From assembly GCA_964353875.1 (NCBI GenBank), contig CAYGXU010000092.1, positions 1 through 13,674 of the forward strand: DNA of 13,674 nucleotides, in the 5' to 3' direction. A program made the translations under genes and the position numbers. Below the pieces are notes generated by a model, which worked only from the letters and a program-made list of their open reading frames with translations, was not told the origin of the DNA and did not search any database. Shown here one piece after another: positions 1-6,816 of this stretch. Source of the DNA: MGNI01 sp964353875. Its GTDB lineage: Bacteria; Chloroflexota; Anaerolineae; Anaerolineales; E44-bin32. Position 1 is the first letter of the stretch; each line of letters opens with the position of its first letter.

Positions 1-138
1 ACATGCTGCACAGGGGAAGGGGTTTGTCATACCATAATTGGGCGTTGGCTGATTGCAGGATGCCAGGGCATCTTGCCTCCCTGCGAAGCAGGTTTCATTT
101 GATGGGCATAGTGGCATGGCGCTTTGATTGTGGGGGGT

Positions 139-167
139 TTGAATTATCTCCAAAAATGGTATACAAT
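139..167 (+). promoter_or_regulatory. Sigma-70-like promoter for the transaldolase gene
   Basis: A -35 hexamer TTGAAT (139-144) and a -10 hexamer TACAAT (162-167) are separated by exactly 17 bp. Transcription would start near 174, giving a leader of about 275 nt before the transaldolase start at 448. The hexamers match the sigma-70 consensus at four or more of six positions each; the assignment is by eye. Confidence 0.5.
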
Positions 168-186
168 TTACTGTAAACAATTTACT
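163..186. promoter_or_regulatory. Operator-like direct and inverted repeats over the -10/+1 region
   Basis: The 10-mer ACAATTTACT occurs twice (163-172 and 177-186), a period of 14 bp. Two overlapping perfect inverted repeats lie in the same stretch: TTTAC-T-GTAAA (167-177) and GTAAA-caa-TTTAC (173-185). The position overlaps the -10 box and presumed transcription start, typical of a repressor operator. The shape resembles LacI-type sugar-regulator sites but lacks their usual central CG. No regulator gene of that class is in the window, so the cognate protein is unknown. Confidence 0.4.
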
Positions 187-447
187 TGTTTGATACCTTT
201 CGGTCGTCAGTGGATGAGGAAGTAGTCTGACTATTGAGTAGACTCTAGAGAAGGGTTTTCCCTAGCAACCAGGATGATGGCTGGATAAGGATTGTCAATC
301 GGGCAATCAAGATCTGGCGGGATGGAATGAGTCTCGTTCCCATTGCCGGCGAACGATGGATCACCTGTCTAATCATGGGATCAAACCAGAAAGCATGAAA
401 AGGCATCAAACTCTGCATAATGAGAATCTTCTTGAAAGGATTGTCAC
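174..447 (+). promoter_or_regulatory. Long structured 5' leader of the transaldolase gene
   Basis: The leader holds four successive hairpins. These are 224-244 (AGTCT/AGACT continued by ACT/AGT, loop ATTG, one bulged G); 252-263 (AGGG-TTTT-CCCT); 290-308 (GATTG/CAATC); and 316-347, where GGC/GCC encloses a nine-pair stem with one bulge. No U-run follows the last stem, so it does not read as a simple attenuator terminator. It was compared from memory with T-box, TPP, purine, preQ1 and c-di-GMP consensus motifs and none fits. The 5' stretch 1-138 holds no gene that I can support. Confidence 0.35.
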
Positions 448-451
448 ATGA
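356..451 (+). CDS. Candidate 31-codon leader ORF overlapping the transaldolase start (ATGA)
   Basis: An ATG at 356 opens a 31-residue frame whose TGA stop (449-451) overlaps the transaldolase ATG (448) as ATGA, a layout used for translational coupling. A second in-frame ATG at 395 would give 18 residues. The peptide is hydrophilic, rich in His, Asn and Glu, with no membrane segment or family signature. Neither start has a good Shine-Dalgarno site, only weak purine runs, so this may be chance. Confidence 0.2.
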   Translation: MDHLSNHGIKPESMKRHQTLHNENLLERIVT

Positions 452-1509
452 AACAAAATGGCTATTTCCAGCGCGTCGCACAGCAAACCCCAACCATGTT
501 CTGGATTAACAATCCCTCGCGCAGAGAAGCGGATCTTGCCATCGAGGAGGGCGCGGTAGGCTGTACTACCAACCCATCCTTCGTCCAAAAACTGATCGAT
601 CATCCTACCGATAAAGCGGAAAGTGCTTACGCCCTGGAAATGCTGGATAGGACGATGCGCGAATTCGAGAATGATGACGAAGCCATCTCCATCCTGCAAC
701 AACGGCTGGCAAAGCCGATCATGGATAAATTCCTCCCCATCTATGAAAAAACCGGGGGGAAGAAGGGCTATGTCAGCATACAAGGCGATCCAATCCATGA
801 GGACGATCCCAAGGTCATTCTTCGTGAAGGCAGACGCAATCGGGCGATTTCAGAGAATACCTGCATCAAAATCCCGACTACTCACTCAGGCCTGGAAGCA
901 ATGGAAGAATTGCTCGAGGAAGGGATGCCGCTCAATGCCACGGAATGCTTCGCTGTCGCTCAACTCAACAGCTTGCTAGATACCTATGAAAAGGCGATTA
1001 AGCGCTCGAAGAAAAAATATGTGTTTCACATTTCACATATCGCCGGGATTTATGACGACTATCTCAAACAATATGTTGAGAAGGAGAAGGTCGAAATTTC
1101 CCCGGATGTGCTCTGGCAGGCGGGCTGTACCGTGGCTCGCAAAGTCTATGACATCATGAAGAAGCGTAATCCGGAGATCATTTTTATTGGGGGTGGTGCG
1201 CGCGGTTTGCATCATTTCACCGAAATGGTCGGCGGCGACCTGGTCATGACCATTAACTGGCGCGGGACAGCCGATCAACTACTCGAGAGCGACCCTCCTG
1301 TCGTCTATCGTCTATTCAATCCCGTCCCTCAAAAAGTCATCGATGAGCTCATGGAGAAACTTCCGGCCTTCAAGAAAGGCTATCTCGACGATGGGCTCAC
1401 GGTGGAGGAGTATCACCATTTCGGTCCAGTGGATCTCTTCCGCAATAGCTTCCTAAAAAGCTGGTATCGTGTCCTCGACTTGATCAAGGAGCGCCGAGCT
1501 GCTTTATAA
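448..1509 (+). CDS. Transaldolase-family protein
   Basis: 353 residues, class I (Schiff-base) aldolase of the transaldolase family, cytosolic, expected to act on sugar phosphates. The beta-2 motif GCTTNPSF is at 38-45, the Schiff-base lysine is K141 in CIKIPTT, and the NATECFAVAQ strand (163-172) supplies T165. GGGARGLHHF (248-257) supplies R252, a likely phosphate contact. By eye against TalB and fructose-6-phosphate aldolase, the first-strand catalytic Asp appears as N21, the TalB Glu96 site as Q112 (as in fructose-6-phosphate aldolase), and the Arg of the SPFVGR motif is not evident near SHIAGIYDD (196-204). It is longer than TalB (about 316) or FSA (about 220). The start has AAAGGA 8-9 nt upstream. 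Family assignment is firm; the true donor and acceptor are unknown. It forms its own transcription unit, with a dedicated promoter and terminator. Confidence 0.85.
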   Translation: MKQNGYFQRVAQQTPTMFWINNPSRREADLAIEEGAVGCTTNPSFVQKLIDHPTDKAESAYALEMLDRTMREFENDDEAISILQQRLAKPIMDKFLPIYEKTGGKKGYVSIQGDPIHEDDPKVILREGRRNRAISENTCIKIPTTHSGLEAMEELLEEGMPLNATECFAVAQLNSLLDTYEKAIKRSKKKYVFHISHIAGIYDDYLKQYVEKEKVEISPDVLWQAGCTVARKVYDIMKKRNPEIIFIGGGARGLHHFTEMVGGDLVMTINWRGTADQLLESDPPVVYRLFNPVPQKVIDELMEKLPAFKKGYLDDGLTVEEYHHFGPVDLFRNSFLKSWYRVLDLIKERRAAL

Positions 1510-1582
1510 GCGAGTAGAACGATCTTTACGTATGGACGGTGCAAAGCGGTTGTTTGCGAGTTAGACGATCACCTCAGAATAG

Positions 1583-1613
1583 AAGCCCCTTCATTGAGCA
1601 TGGGGCTTTTATT
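1583..1613 (+). terminator. Intrinsic terminator of the transaldolase gene
   Basis: Stem AAGCCCC (1583-1589) pairs with GGGGCTT (1602-1608) around a 12-nt loop and runs into TTTTATTAT. It lies 74 nt after the stop codon, so the transaldolase is probably monocistronic. Confidence 0.7.
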
Positions 1614-1653
1614 ATCACGAATGATCTGTCCCCTTGGACGCTTGGTGGATAAG

Positions 1654-1785
1654 ATGCAAGATGAGATTATATTAAAAGCTGGAGGCCAATTTGATGAGAG
1701 TCCGGTAAGCGCCATTTGGGATTGTCCTACCAGGATCTTTATTCACCCAGAATATCGTTATATCCGCGTAATTAAGCTTCCGTGA
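1654..1785 (+). CDS. Candidate 43-codon ORF, unrecognised
   Basis: A frame from ATG 1654 to TGA 1783-1785 with a possible GGTGG ribosome-binding site about 6 nt upstream. The peptide is mixed polar/hydrophobic with an aromatic stretch near its end (FIHPEYRYIRVIKLP) and has no membrane segment or metal motif. It lies between the terminator and the promoter at 1832 with no visible promoter of its own. It could be a gene remnant or chance; no function is suggested. Apart from this, 1614-1831 shows nothing. Confidence 0.18.
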   Translation: MQDEIILKAGGQFDESPVSAIWDCPTRIFIHPEYRYIRVIKLP

Positions 1786-1831
1786 GCAAGTTATCCGGAT
1801 GTTGATCAATATTCACACAATCGAATGAGGA

Positions 1832-1860
1832 TTGACCGGATATGTTTTCATCCATACAAT
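1832..1860 (+). promoter_or_regulatory. Sigma-70-like promoter for the membrane methyltransferase
   Basis: TTGACC (1832-1837) and TACAAT (1855-1860) are spaced by 17 bp, the best promoter match in the window. Transcription would begin near 1867, leaving a leader of about 22-43 nt depending on the start codon used. Confidence 0.6.
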
Positions 1861-1888
1861 ACGTCCTTGACAGAAGGGGTACACCGAA

Positions 1889-2629
1889 ATGAAAGGGGGC
1901 TTATTTCCCATGATGGCGATGAAACCAGGAACCGCGCACTCAATGGAAATCCGTCGCGGCGTTCTACGCTGGTCGGTCAAACAAATCATTTTCTTACTTA
2001 TCCTCAGCGGAGCGCTTTTTCTCTCAGCAGGACGCCTGAACTGGCTGGGTGGCTGGCTCTTTCTGGGCGTCGTGGTTCTTATCCAGGTAATCACGGTTCT
2101 GATTCTTTTGCCTAATAGCCCAGAGCTACTGGCAGAACGGTCACAAGTGAAAATAGGCAGCAACAAGATTGACCTTCTCCTGGCTCTCCTCATGGCTTAC
2201 AGCTCAGTGTTCATTGCCATCGTTGCTGGACTGGATGTCCGTTTTGGTTGGTCTTTCGGCGTTGGCCTGCTTGTGATGATCGCTGCCATGCTTATTGCTA
2301 CAGCTGGGTCGCTATTGACCTTGTGGGCGATGGCAGCCAACCATTTCTTCTCCGGCGTTGTGCGTATTCAGAAAGAACGCGGTCACGAAGTTATAATGGA
2401 GGGGCCATACTGCTTCATCCGTCATCCGGGTTACACAGGCGCAATCATCTTCACCTTTGCCGCTCCGTTCATCCTCAACGCGTTATGGTCACTCATTCCA
2501 GCATTCCTGACCATTGGCATTACTTTCCTTCGCACAGCTATGGAGGATCGAACCCTACAAAATGAACTCGAGGGTTACAACGATTACACAAAAATGGTAC
2601 GGTATCGTCTCATGCCCTATATTTGGTAG
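1889..2629 (+). CDS. Isoprenylcysteine/phospholipid methyltransferase-like integral membrane protein
   Basis: 246 residues, probable S-adenosylmethionine-dependent membrane methyltransferase of the ICMT/PEMT superfamily. Hydrophobic segments (numbered from this start) fall near 31-48, 53-74, 95-114, 121-145, 183-196 and 199-214. The C-terminal signature is present: GPYCFIRHPGY (172-182), the conserved Arg-His-Pro that binds the cofactor, followed by an acidic helix (MEDRTLQNELEGYNDY) and the ending RLMPYIW. Bacterial members methylate varied or unknown lipids or isoprenoid-linked substrates; the substrate here cannot be told. Two starts are possible, both with purine-rich sites: ATG 1889 (AGAAGGGG, 9 nt) and ATG 1910 (AAAGGGGG, 10 nt). 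It is monocistronic between its own promoter and terminator. Confidence 0.8.
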   Translation: MKGGLFPMMAMKPGTAHSMEIRRGVLRWSVKQIIFLLILSGALFLSAGRLNWLGGWLFLGVVVLIQVITVLILLPNSPELLAERSQVKIGSNKIDLLLALLMAYSSVFIAIVAGLDVRFGWSFGVGLLVMIAAMLIATAGSLLTLWAMAANHFFSGVVRIQKERGHEVIMEGPYCFIRHPGYTGAIIFTFAAPFILNALWSLIPAFLTIGITFLRTAMEDRTLQNELEGYNDYTKMVRYRLMPYIW

Positions 2630-2666
2630 TAGTCCAAAGAGAGGGTAGTGGTTCGATTGGAAGTGT

Positions 2667-2690
2667 CCCTCCCAATGGAGGGCTTTTCTC
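2667..2690 (+). terminator. Intrinsic terminator after the methyltransferase
   Basis: CCCTCC (2667-2672), loop CAAT, GGAGGG (2677-2682), then CTTTTCTCCTT. It sits in the short gap between two convergent genes. Read on the minus strand the stem is not followed by a U-run, so it mainly serves the plus-strand gene. Confidence 0.55.
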
Positions 2691-2691
2691 C

Positions 2692-3858
2692 TTATTTCTT
2701 CTTTAATATCTCCCAGTTCAGATTGGTCTCGATATTCGGGTTGAAGAAGGGATCGTCGGTGAGGATATATTCCCCCAAATTGTTCGACCAGGCATGGTTG
2801 TAGCCGCCAGGGAGTTCAACCCCCTGTCCATGGAAGGGATCATAATACTCATCCACGCCCCGGATGGTTTGGCTGAATTCGGTGGACAGGCGGTCCATGA
2901 CAGCCTGGCGTGATTCGTAAGAAGCCATGATCGAATCGCTGATTTGCTCATTGGTCTGGCTGATGATGCGGCTTATTTGGCCAATATGCCGGATTTGCCG
3001 TATCTGACTTTGGATCAGAAATTGACTGACTTGGATGAAGCGGTTGTACCAGGCCGGATTAAGACGGAATGAGCGAGTAATTGAAAGAAATTGATTCGAA
3101 AGTCGATCCAATTGTCCCAGCGCAGTCCTATAGGAAAAGAGATAGTCTGCAAACCAATAGATGTGTTCCACAACGCCAAGGAACATCGGAAGCGTCACCC
3201 GCGTCACCTCAACCAAGCCAAAGAATTCCTCTTCTAGTTCATCTCCGCCTTGGGGATAACGGATGCGAATACGACCGCCATCTGCATTAGTGATTCCGCT
3301 GCTGTCCCCCGGGCTATTGGCGCGCATCAGTTGGGGCAAATCTGGTAGATGTTCTTGATGGATGATCTGCCATGCTGCAATCTGATTACGAACGCGTGGG
3401 ATCACGATTTCATTAAGAACCTGGAGTGCCGGAGCTGGGGGGCGAACTTCATTCCCATAATAAAGGCTGCCTATGGGAAACATTGCCAATGTCATCGGCT
3501 GATTGGTCCAATAGAAGGCAAGGTTGGGAAAGACCTCGAAGGCTTCAAGACCTTCGGGGTTAAAGACGCGCAATGCAATCACCGCTGGCATTCCCGGATT
3601 CTCTATACGCCAGAAGACGCCCCCTTCGAATTGCCATGTCTTCGGAATAAGCATGCGGAATGCCTCGATGCCGCCTGCTTGTTGATCGATATAGCTATGC
3701 GCTCTTAGGTGAACGCCCCATGAGCCTTCGTGTTCCTTGGAAAGGTTCTGGCTGCGTATGAGAGAGGCGCCGCAATAAGCGCAATTCACTCGGAAACCCT
3801 CGCTCTGGATCGAGCCGCCACATTGAGGGCAAGTTTCTGACGTTATTTCATCAGGCAT
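2692..3858 (-). CDS. Zinc-ribbon protein of unknown function
   Basis: 388 residues from ATG 3858. A four-Cys zinc ribbon opens the protein: C10-x2-C13 and C26-x2-C29, the second pair in NCAYCG. A central region rich in aromatic and beta-prone residues follows (about 50-260). A Gln/Ser-rich helical stretch (about 270-325) has long-helix character (SQISRIISQTNEQ). A conserved-looking tail carries GVDEYYDP and ELPGGYNHAW before a Lys-rich end. No signal peptide or membrane segment. I recall similar ribbon proteins with an ELPxGYxxxW tail in Firmicutes and Chloroflexota, without a known role. The frame extends upstream to a TTG at 3888 with no ribosome-binding site; ATG 3858 has a weak TAGG 7 nt upstream and is preferred. 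It is a minus-strand singleton between plus-strand genes. Confidence 0.7.
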   Translation of the reverse strand: MPDEITSETCPQCGGSIQSEGFRVNCAYCGASLIRSQNLSKEHEGSWGVHLRAHSYIDQQAGGIEAFRMLIPKTWQFEGGVFWRIENPGMPAVIALRVFNPEGLEAFEVFPNLAFYWTNQPMTLAMFPIGSLYYGNEVRPPAPALQVLNEIVIPRVRNQIAAWQIIHQEHLPDLPQLMRANSPGDSSGITNADGGRIRIRYPQGGDELEEEFFGLVEVTRVTLPMFLGVVEHIYWFADYLFSYRTALGQLDRLSNQFLSITRSFRLNPAWYNRFIQVSQFLIQSQIRQIRHIGQISRIISQTNEQISDSIMASYESRQAVMDRLSTEFSQTIRGVDEYYDPFHGQGVELPGGYNHAWSNNLGEYILTDDPFFNPNIETNLNWEILKKK

Positions 3859-4080
3859 GTGAAAACCTACAAAATCGGCATTCTTCAATGAGTGTACGTC
3901 ATGTTTAAAAAAGCTGAAAGGGATATTTATTCAATAAATTCTAGACCAACAATGACTACCGATCGATGGAATAACCGATTCTTTGCAGATGGCAGGCATC
4001 AGATCCGATACTCCACTGGAAGAGACGAGATTTCGGATAGGGTGCGATCCCAATTTGGCAGGTCAATTTTCTATCAAAGG

Positions 4081-4112
4081 TATAATCAGGGACATCATGA
4101 GAAGATTATAAT
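4081..4112 (+). promoter_or_regulatory. Two perfect -10 hexamers upstream of the cupin isomerase (possible promoter)
   Basis: TATAAT occurs at 4081-4086 and again at 4107-4112. A TTGGCA at 4055-4060 precedes the first by 20 bp, too far for a standard -35, and no -35 fits the second. Promoter activity for the isomerase gene at 4220 is plausible but unproven. The remainder of the 360-bp gap (3859-4219) shows no gene I accept. Confidence 0.28.
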
Positions 4113-4219
4113 GATTGGGTCTTGTTTCGCTTCTTTATATGTATTGCATCAGTTGATATGTCACAGGCATCGTGATTATGATTTGCTGCGTGATATCCGA
4201 TTGGGAAGGGGAAAAGAAG

Positions 4220-4837
4220 ATGGAGGATCGCCCTTTTTCTTTGAATGTAAACTTGGCAGACAGGATACTAAGTCACAGCAGCCATCACATTGTCCGACGG
4301 CTCTCAGCGCTGGCGGGTCAATTCTACGATTCTGAGGCTTATGACGCCTTGCTGGCACAAGAAGATCGGATCATCTATGAGGTCTATGAGGTTCGTCGTC
4401 CTGAGACTGAGGGAGAGCTTTTCTTTGGAATTTCCATCATCCATCCGGGTAAAGTCGGGGAAGAATATTTCATGACCAAAGGTCACTTCCACGCCGAGCT
4501 TGAAACTGCGGAGGTGTACTACTGTTTAGGAGGGGAAGGACGAATGCTGATGGAGACGCCTGAAGGGGAATCGGCGATCGAAGAATTCCATCCACACAAG
4601 CTGCTCTACGTACCGCCAAGATGGGCGCATCGTTCGGTAAATACGAGTCTTGTTGATGACTTGGTCCTTTTCTTTGTATATCCTGCGTATGCCGGTCATG
4701 ATTATGGGACAATCGAACAAAAAGGGTTTCAGAAAATGGTCATTGCACGCCAGGGGTCTCCTTATATCGTAGATAACCCACGTTGGTCTTTATCCAAGCA
4801 AGAATCCCTTCCGCCAGGAGGGAAAGATGGGGGATGA
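4220..4837 (+). CDS. Cupin-type (archaeal-type) glucose-6-phosphate isomerase
   Basis: 205 residues. It interconverts glucose 6-phosphate and fructose 6-phosphate using a metal held in a cupin barrel, unlike the common Pgi fold. The metal-binding pattern is complete: H89 and H91 in TKGHFHAELE, E98 in TAEVYYCLGGEG, and H137 in PPRWAHRSVN. These positions differ by only one from the ligands known in Pyrococcus furiosus PGI (His88, His90, Glu97, His136). The substrate-side GKVGEEYFMTKGH segment also fits. The frame is open from 4172, but ATG 4220 has GGAAGGGG 8 nt upstream and gives the usual family length. Downstream, 202 bp separate it from the kinase; both may belong to one sugar-phosphate locus. 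The specific sugar phosphate could differ from glucose 6-phosphate. Confidence 0.82.
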   Translation: MEDRPFSLNVNLADRILSHSSHHIVRRLSALAGQFYDSEAYDALLAQEDRIIYEVYEVRRPETEGELFFGISIIHPGKVGEEYFMTKGHFHAELETAEVYYCLGGEGRMLMETPEGESAIEEFHPHKLLYVPPRWAHRSVNTSLVDDLVLFFVYPAYAGHDYGTIEQKGFQKMVIARQGSPYIVDNPRWSLSKQESLPPGGKDGG

Positions 4838-4909
4838 CAAAACGGGAGGGATAAAAGACGCACTTTGGCAAACCGGGTATTGAAGAATGGGGTAAGCGCA
4901 GTTGGGCTG

Positions 4910-4939
4910 TTGAATGATTCTCTTACGAGTGCGTATTAG
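4910..4939 (+). promoter_or_regulatory. Possible promoter for the kinase gene
   Basis: TTGAAT (4910-4915) and TATTAG (4934-4939) with an 18-bp spacer, about 100 nt before the kinase start. The match is moderate. If it is not used, the kinase is read through from the isomerase, since no terminator is visible in the gap 4838-5039. Confidence 0.3.
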
Positions 4940-5039
4940 CATGATGGTTTTTCTAGCAAGATAATCCGGTGGGCATGCAGGTTTGTTCAGCCCCATAAAT
5001 AACCTAAGAGTCGTCCGCACTTATAAAAAGGTTAGCTGC

Positions 5040-6539
5040 ATGAATGCAAACAGACGATATCTCGCCTTTGATCTTGGCGCCTCCAATGTGCGTTGGATCA
5101 TCGGTCATTTTGATGGACATAAGCTTGTTTTAGATGCCCCGAATCATTTTGAGAACGGCGCCGTTCGTGTGGGGAAGCATCTCTTCTGGGATATCCTGGA
5201 TCTTTTTCAAAATATTAAGGACGGCCTTCAAAAGGCAGCCCGTAGCAGTGCTCAAAATCTGATTGCATGTGGGATCGACACATGGGGTGTGGATTTTGGT
5301 TTGCTCGATCGCAAGGGCAATCTGCTTGGAAATCCATTTTGCTATCGTGACCCTCACACCGAAGGGATGATGGAGAAGGTATTCGTTCGAATGCCCAAAG
5401 AGCAAATCTTCCAGACCACTGGCATTCAATTCATGAGGGTGAATACACTCTATCAACTCTTCGCGTTATTACAGTCCCATTCTTCTCTTCTCAACAGCGC
5501 AGAAACTTTATTAATGATCCCTGACCTGATCGGTTATTGGCTTACGGGGCGGAAGGCCTGCGAGTATACCATCGCCTCAACCACGCAGCTCTTGGACGTA
5601 CGCGCGAGACAGTGGGCTTTTCCTCTTATCCAGGCTGTGGGGATCCCAGACCACATCTTTCCGGAAATCATCTCACCAGGAAAAGTGCTAGATGAATTGA
5701 GCACCGATATTTGTGATGAATTAGGAGTAAAACCCTTCCCGATTATCGCCACAGGTAGCCATGACACCGCTGCAGCCGTCGCCTCAGTCCCCGCGATTGG
5801 AAACGATTTCGCTTTTCTGAGTTCGGGGACATGGGGACTTCTTGGCATTGAACTGCGCCAACCCCTACTCGCCGATAAGGTCTATCAATACGGCTTCGGA
5901 AATGAGGGAGGGGTAAATGAGACCATCCGGTTGTTGAAGAATATGGCCAACATGTGGCTTATCCAGGAATGTAGGCGGACATGGGCATTGGAAGGCGAAT
6001 CCCATACTTGGGATGAGTTGATAGCGATGGCAGAGCAAGCAAAGCCTTTCTTGGCTTTTATCGATCCGGATGCCTCGGATTTCATGTTGCCGGGAGATAT
6101 GCCCAATCGGATTCGGTTCTACTGCGAGAAAACGAAGCAACAAGTACCTCAGGTCGATGGAGAAGTCATCCGCATTTGCCTGGAAAGCCTCGCCCTGAAA
6201 TACCGTTATACTTTCGAGCAGTTGGCGGATATTCTAGGAGAATCACCCGCTGTCTTTCATATTGTCGGTGGCGCCTCCCGGAATCGGTTGCTCAATCAAT
6301 TTGCGGCCAATGCACTCCGACGGACGGTCATCTCTGGCCCCTCAGAAGCGACCGCCTTGGGCAACCTGATCATGCAAATGCAGGCCATGGGAGATCTGGT
6401 CAGTCTCGAGGAGGCGAGAAGGCTTATTCAAACGTCTTTCCCAGTAGAAATCTTTGAACCGCAGCATAGCGATTTATGGGAAGAAAAATATCATCAATTT
6501 CTGAAAAAAACTGGTTTGGATGAAGCTATTGCGATGTAG
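5040..6539 (+). CDS. rhaB: Rhamnulokinase-like FGGY-family carbohydrate kinase
   Basis: 499 residues, cytosolic ATP-dependent ketose kinase; in the rhamnose pathway RhaB makes L-rhamnulose 1-phosphate. The N-terminal ATPase fold begins with LAFDLGASNVRW (8-19). GIDTWGVDFGLLD (78-90) is the characteristic RhaB segment. GSHDTAAAVASVP (239-251) carries the catalytic base D242. SSGTWGLLGIE (261-271) and VGGASRNRLLNQ (409-420) form the second domain's nucleotide site. Length is near the family norm (about 490). The frame is open from 4983, but ATG 5040 has AAGG 7 nt upstream and starts directly before the conserved first strand. The linked class II aldolase supports a deoxyhexulose role. L-fuculose, xylulose or another ketose cannot be excluded because no isomerase is adjacent. 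The gene symbol is by homology. Confidence 0.85.
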   Translation: MNANRRYLAFDLGASNVRWIIGHFDGHKLVLDAPNHFENGAVRVGKHLFWDILDLFQNIKDGLQKAARSSAQNLIACGIDTWGVDFGLLDRKGNLLGNPFCYRDPHTEGMMEKVFVRMPKEQIFQTTGIQFMRVNTLYQLFALLQSHSSLLNSAETLLMIPDLIGYWLTGRKACEYTIASTTQLLDVRARQWAFPLIQAVGIPDHIFPEIISPGKVLDELSTDICDELGVKPFPIIATGSHDTAAAVASVPAIGNDFAFLSSGTWGLLGIELRQPLLADKVYQYGFGNEGGVNETIRLLKNMANMWLIQECRRTWALEGESHTWDELIAMAEQAKPFLAFIDPDASDFMLPGDMPNRIRFYCEKTKQQVPQVDGEVIRICLESLALKYRYTFEQLADILGESPAVFHIVGGASRNRLLNQFAANALRRTVISGPSEATALGNLIMQMQAMGDLVSLEEARRLIQTSFPVEIFEPQHSDLWEEKYHQFLKKTGLDEAIAM

Positions 6540-6645
6540 GGCGGGTTTCATTACCCGTCGCTTGGCTGCCTCGAATGGTTATCGAGTATAAAACCCATTT
6601 TGTGTTCAGCGAAGAGCCGGGCTAAAATCTTGGACGATCGAGCGA

Positions 6646-6816
6646 TTGAAAGAATTTATAAGCTGGTCTGAAAATCCGCAATCTGGCGATTATGGGAATG
6701 GATTTTGTTTGCGTTGCGATGGCACCATTACAGTTTACATGAATAATCAGTTTTATTCAGACAAGGTTGACTTTCAAAGCAGGATCAGTTCATCGGCAAA
6801 GAAAAAGAAGGTTTAA
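6646..6816 (+). CDS. Candidate 56-codon ORF coupled to the aldolase (TAATG)
   Basis: An open frame from about 6595 ends in TAA (6814-6816) whose last A is the first base of the aldolase ATG, a typical translational-coupling arrangement. The earliest usable start is TTG 6646, with only a weak GGA/GAG upstream; the only in-frame ATG is 6739. The peptide reads like protein: KEFISWSENPQSGDYG, then FCLRCDG with a CxxC pair, ITVYMNNQFYSDKVDF, and a basic tail AKKKKV. No family is recognised. It could be a real small protein, or the 3' remnant of a larger gene whose front is lost, since the frame is closed by a stop near 6592. The rest of the 276-bp gap holds a weak hairpin just after the kinase stop (6542-6557). 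Confidence 0.38.
   Translation: MKEFISWSENPQSGDYGNGFCLRCDGTITVYMNNQFYSDKVDFQSRISSSAKKKKV

Noticed and set aside
1..138. Possible 3' end of an upstream gene (a short frame ending at 35-37, another open to 105, another to 174)
   Set aside because: Three frames give short, unrecognisable tails and none shows family motifs; they cannot be distinguished from chance.
224..347. T-box or other known riboswitch in the transaldolase leader
   Set aside because: The conserved T-box sequence and the core motifs of TPP, purine, preQ1 and c-di-GMP riboswitches were not found.
2641..2690. tRNA-like GGTTCGA at 2650
   Set aside because: No cloverleaf can be built around it; the adjacent inverted repeat is a terminator.
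3892..4335. 147-codon plus-strand frame in the gap before the cupin isomerase
   Set aside because: No ribosome-binding site, random-looking composition, and it overlaps over 100 bp of the well-supported isomerase gene in another frame.
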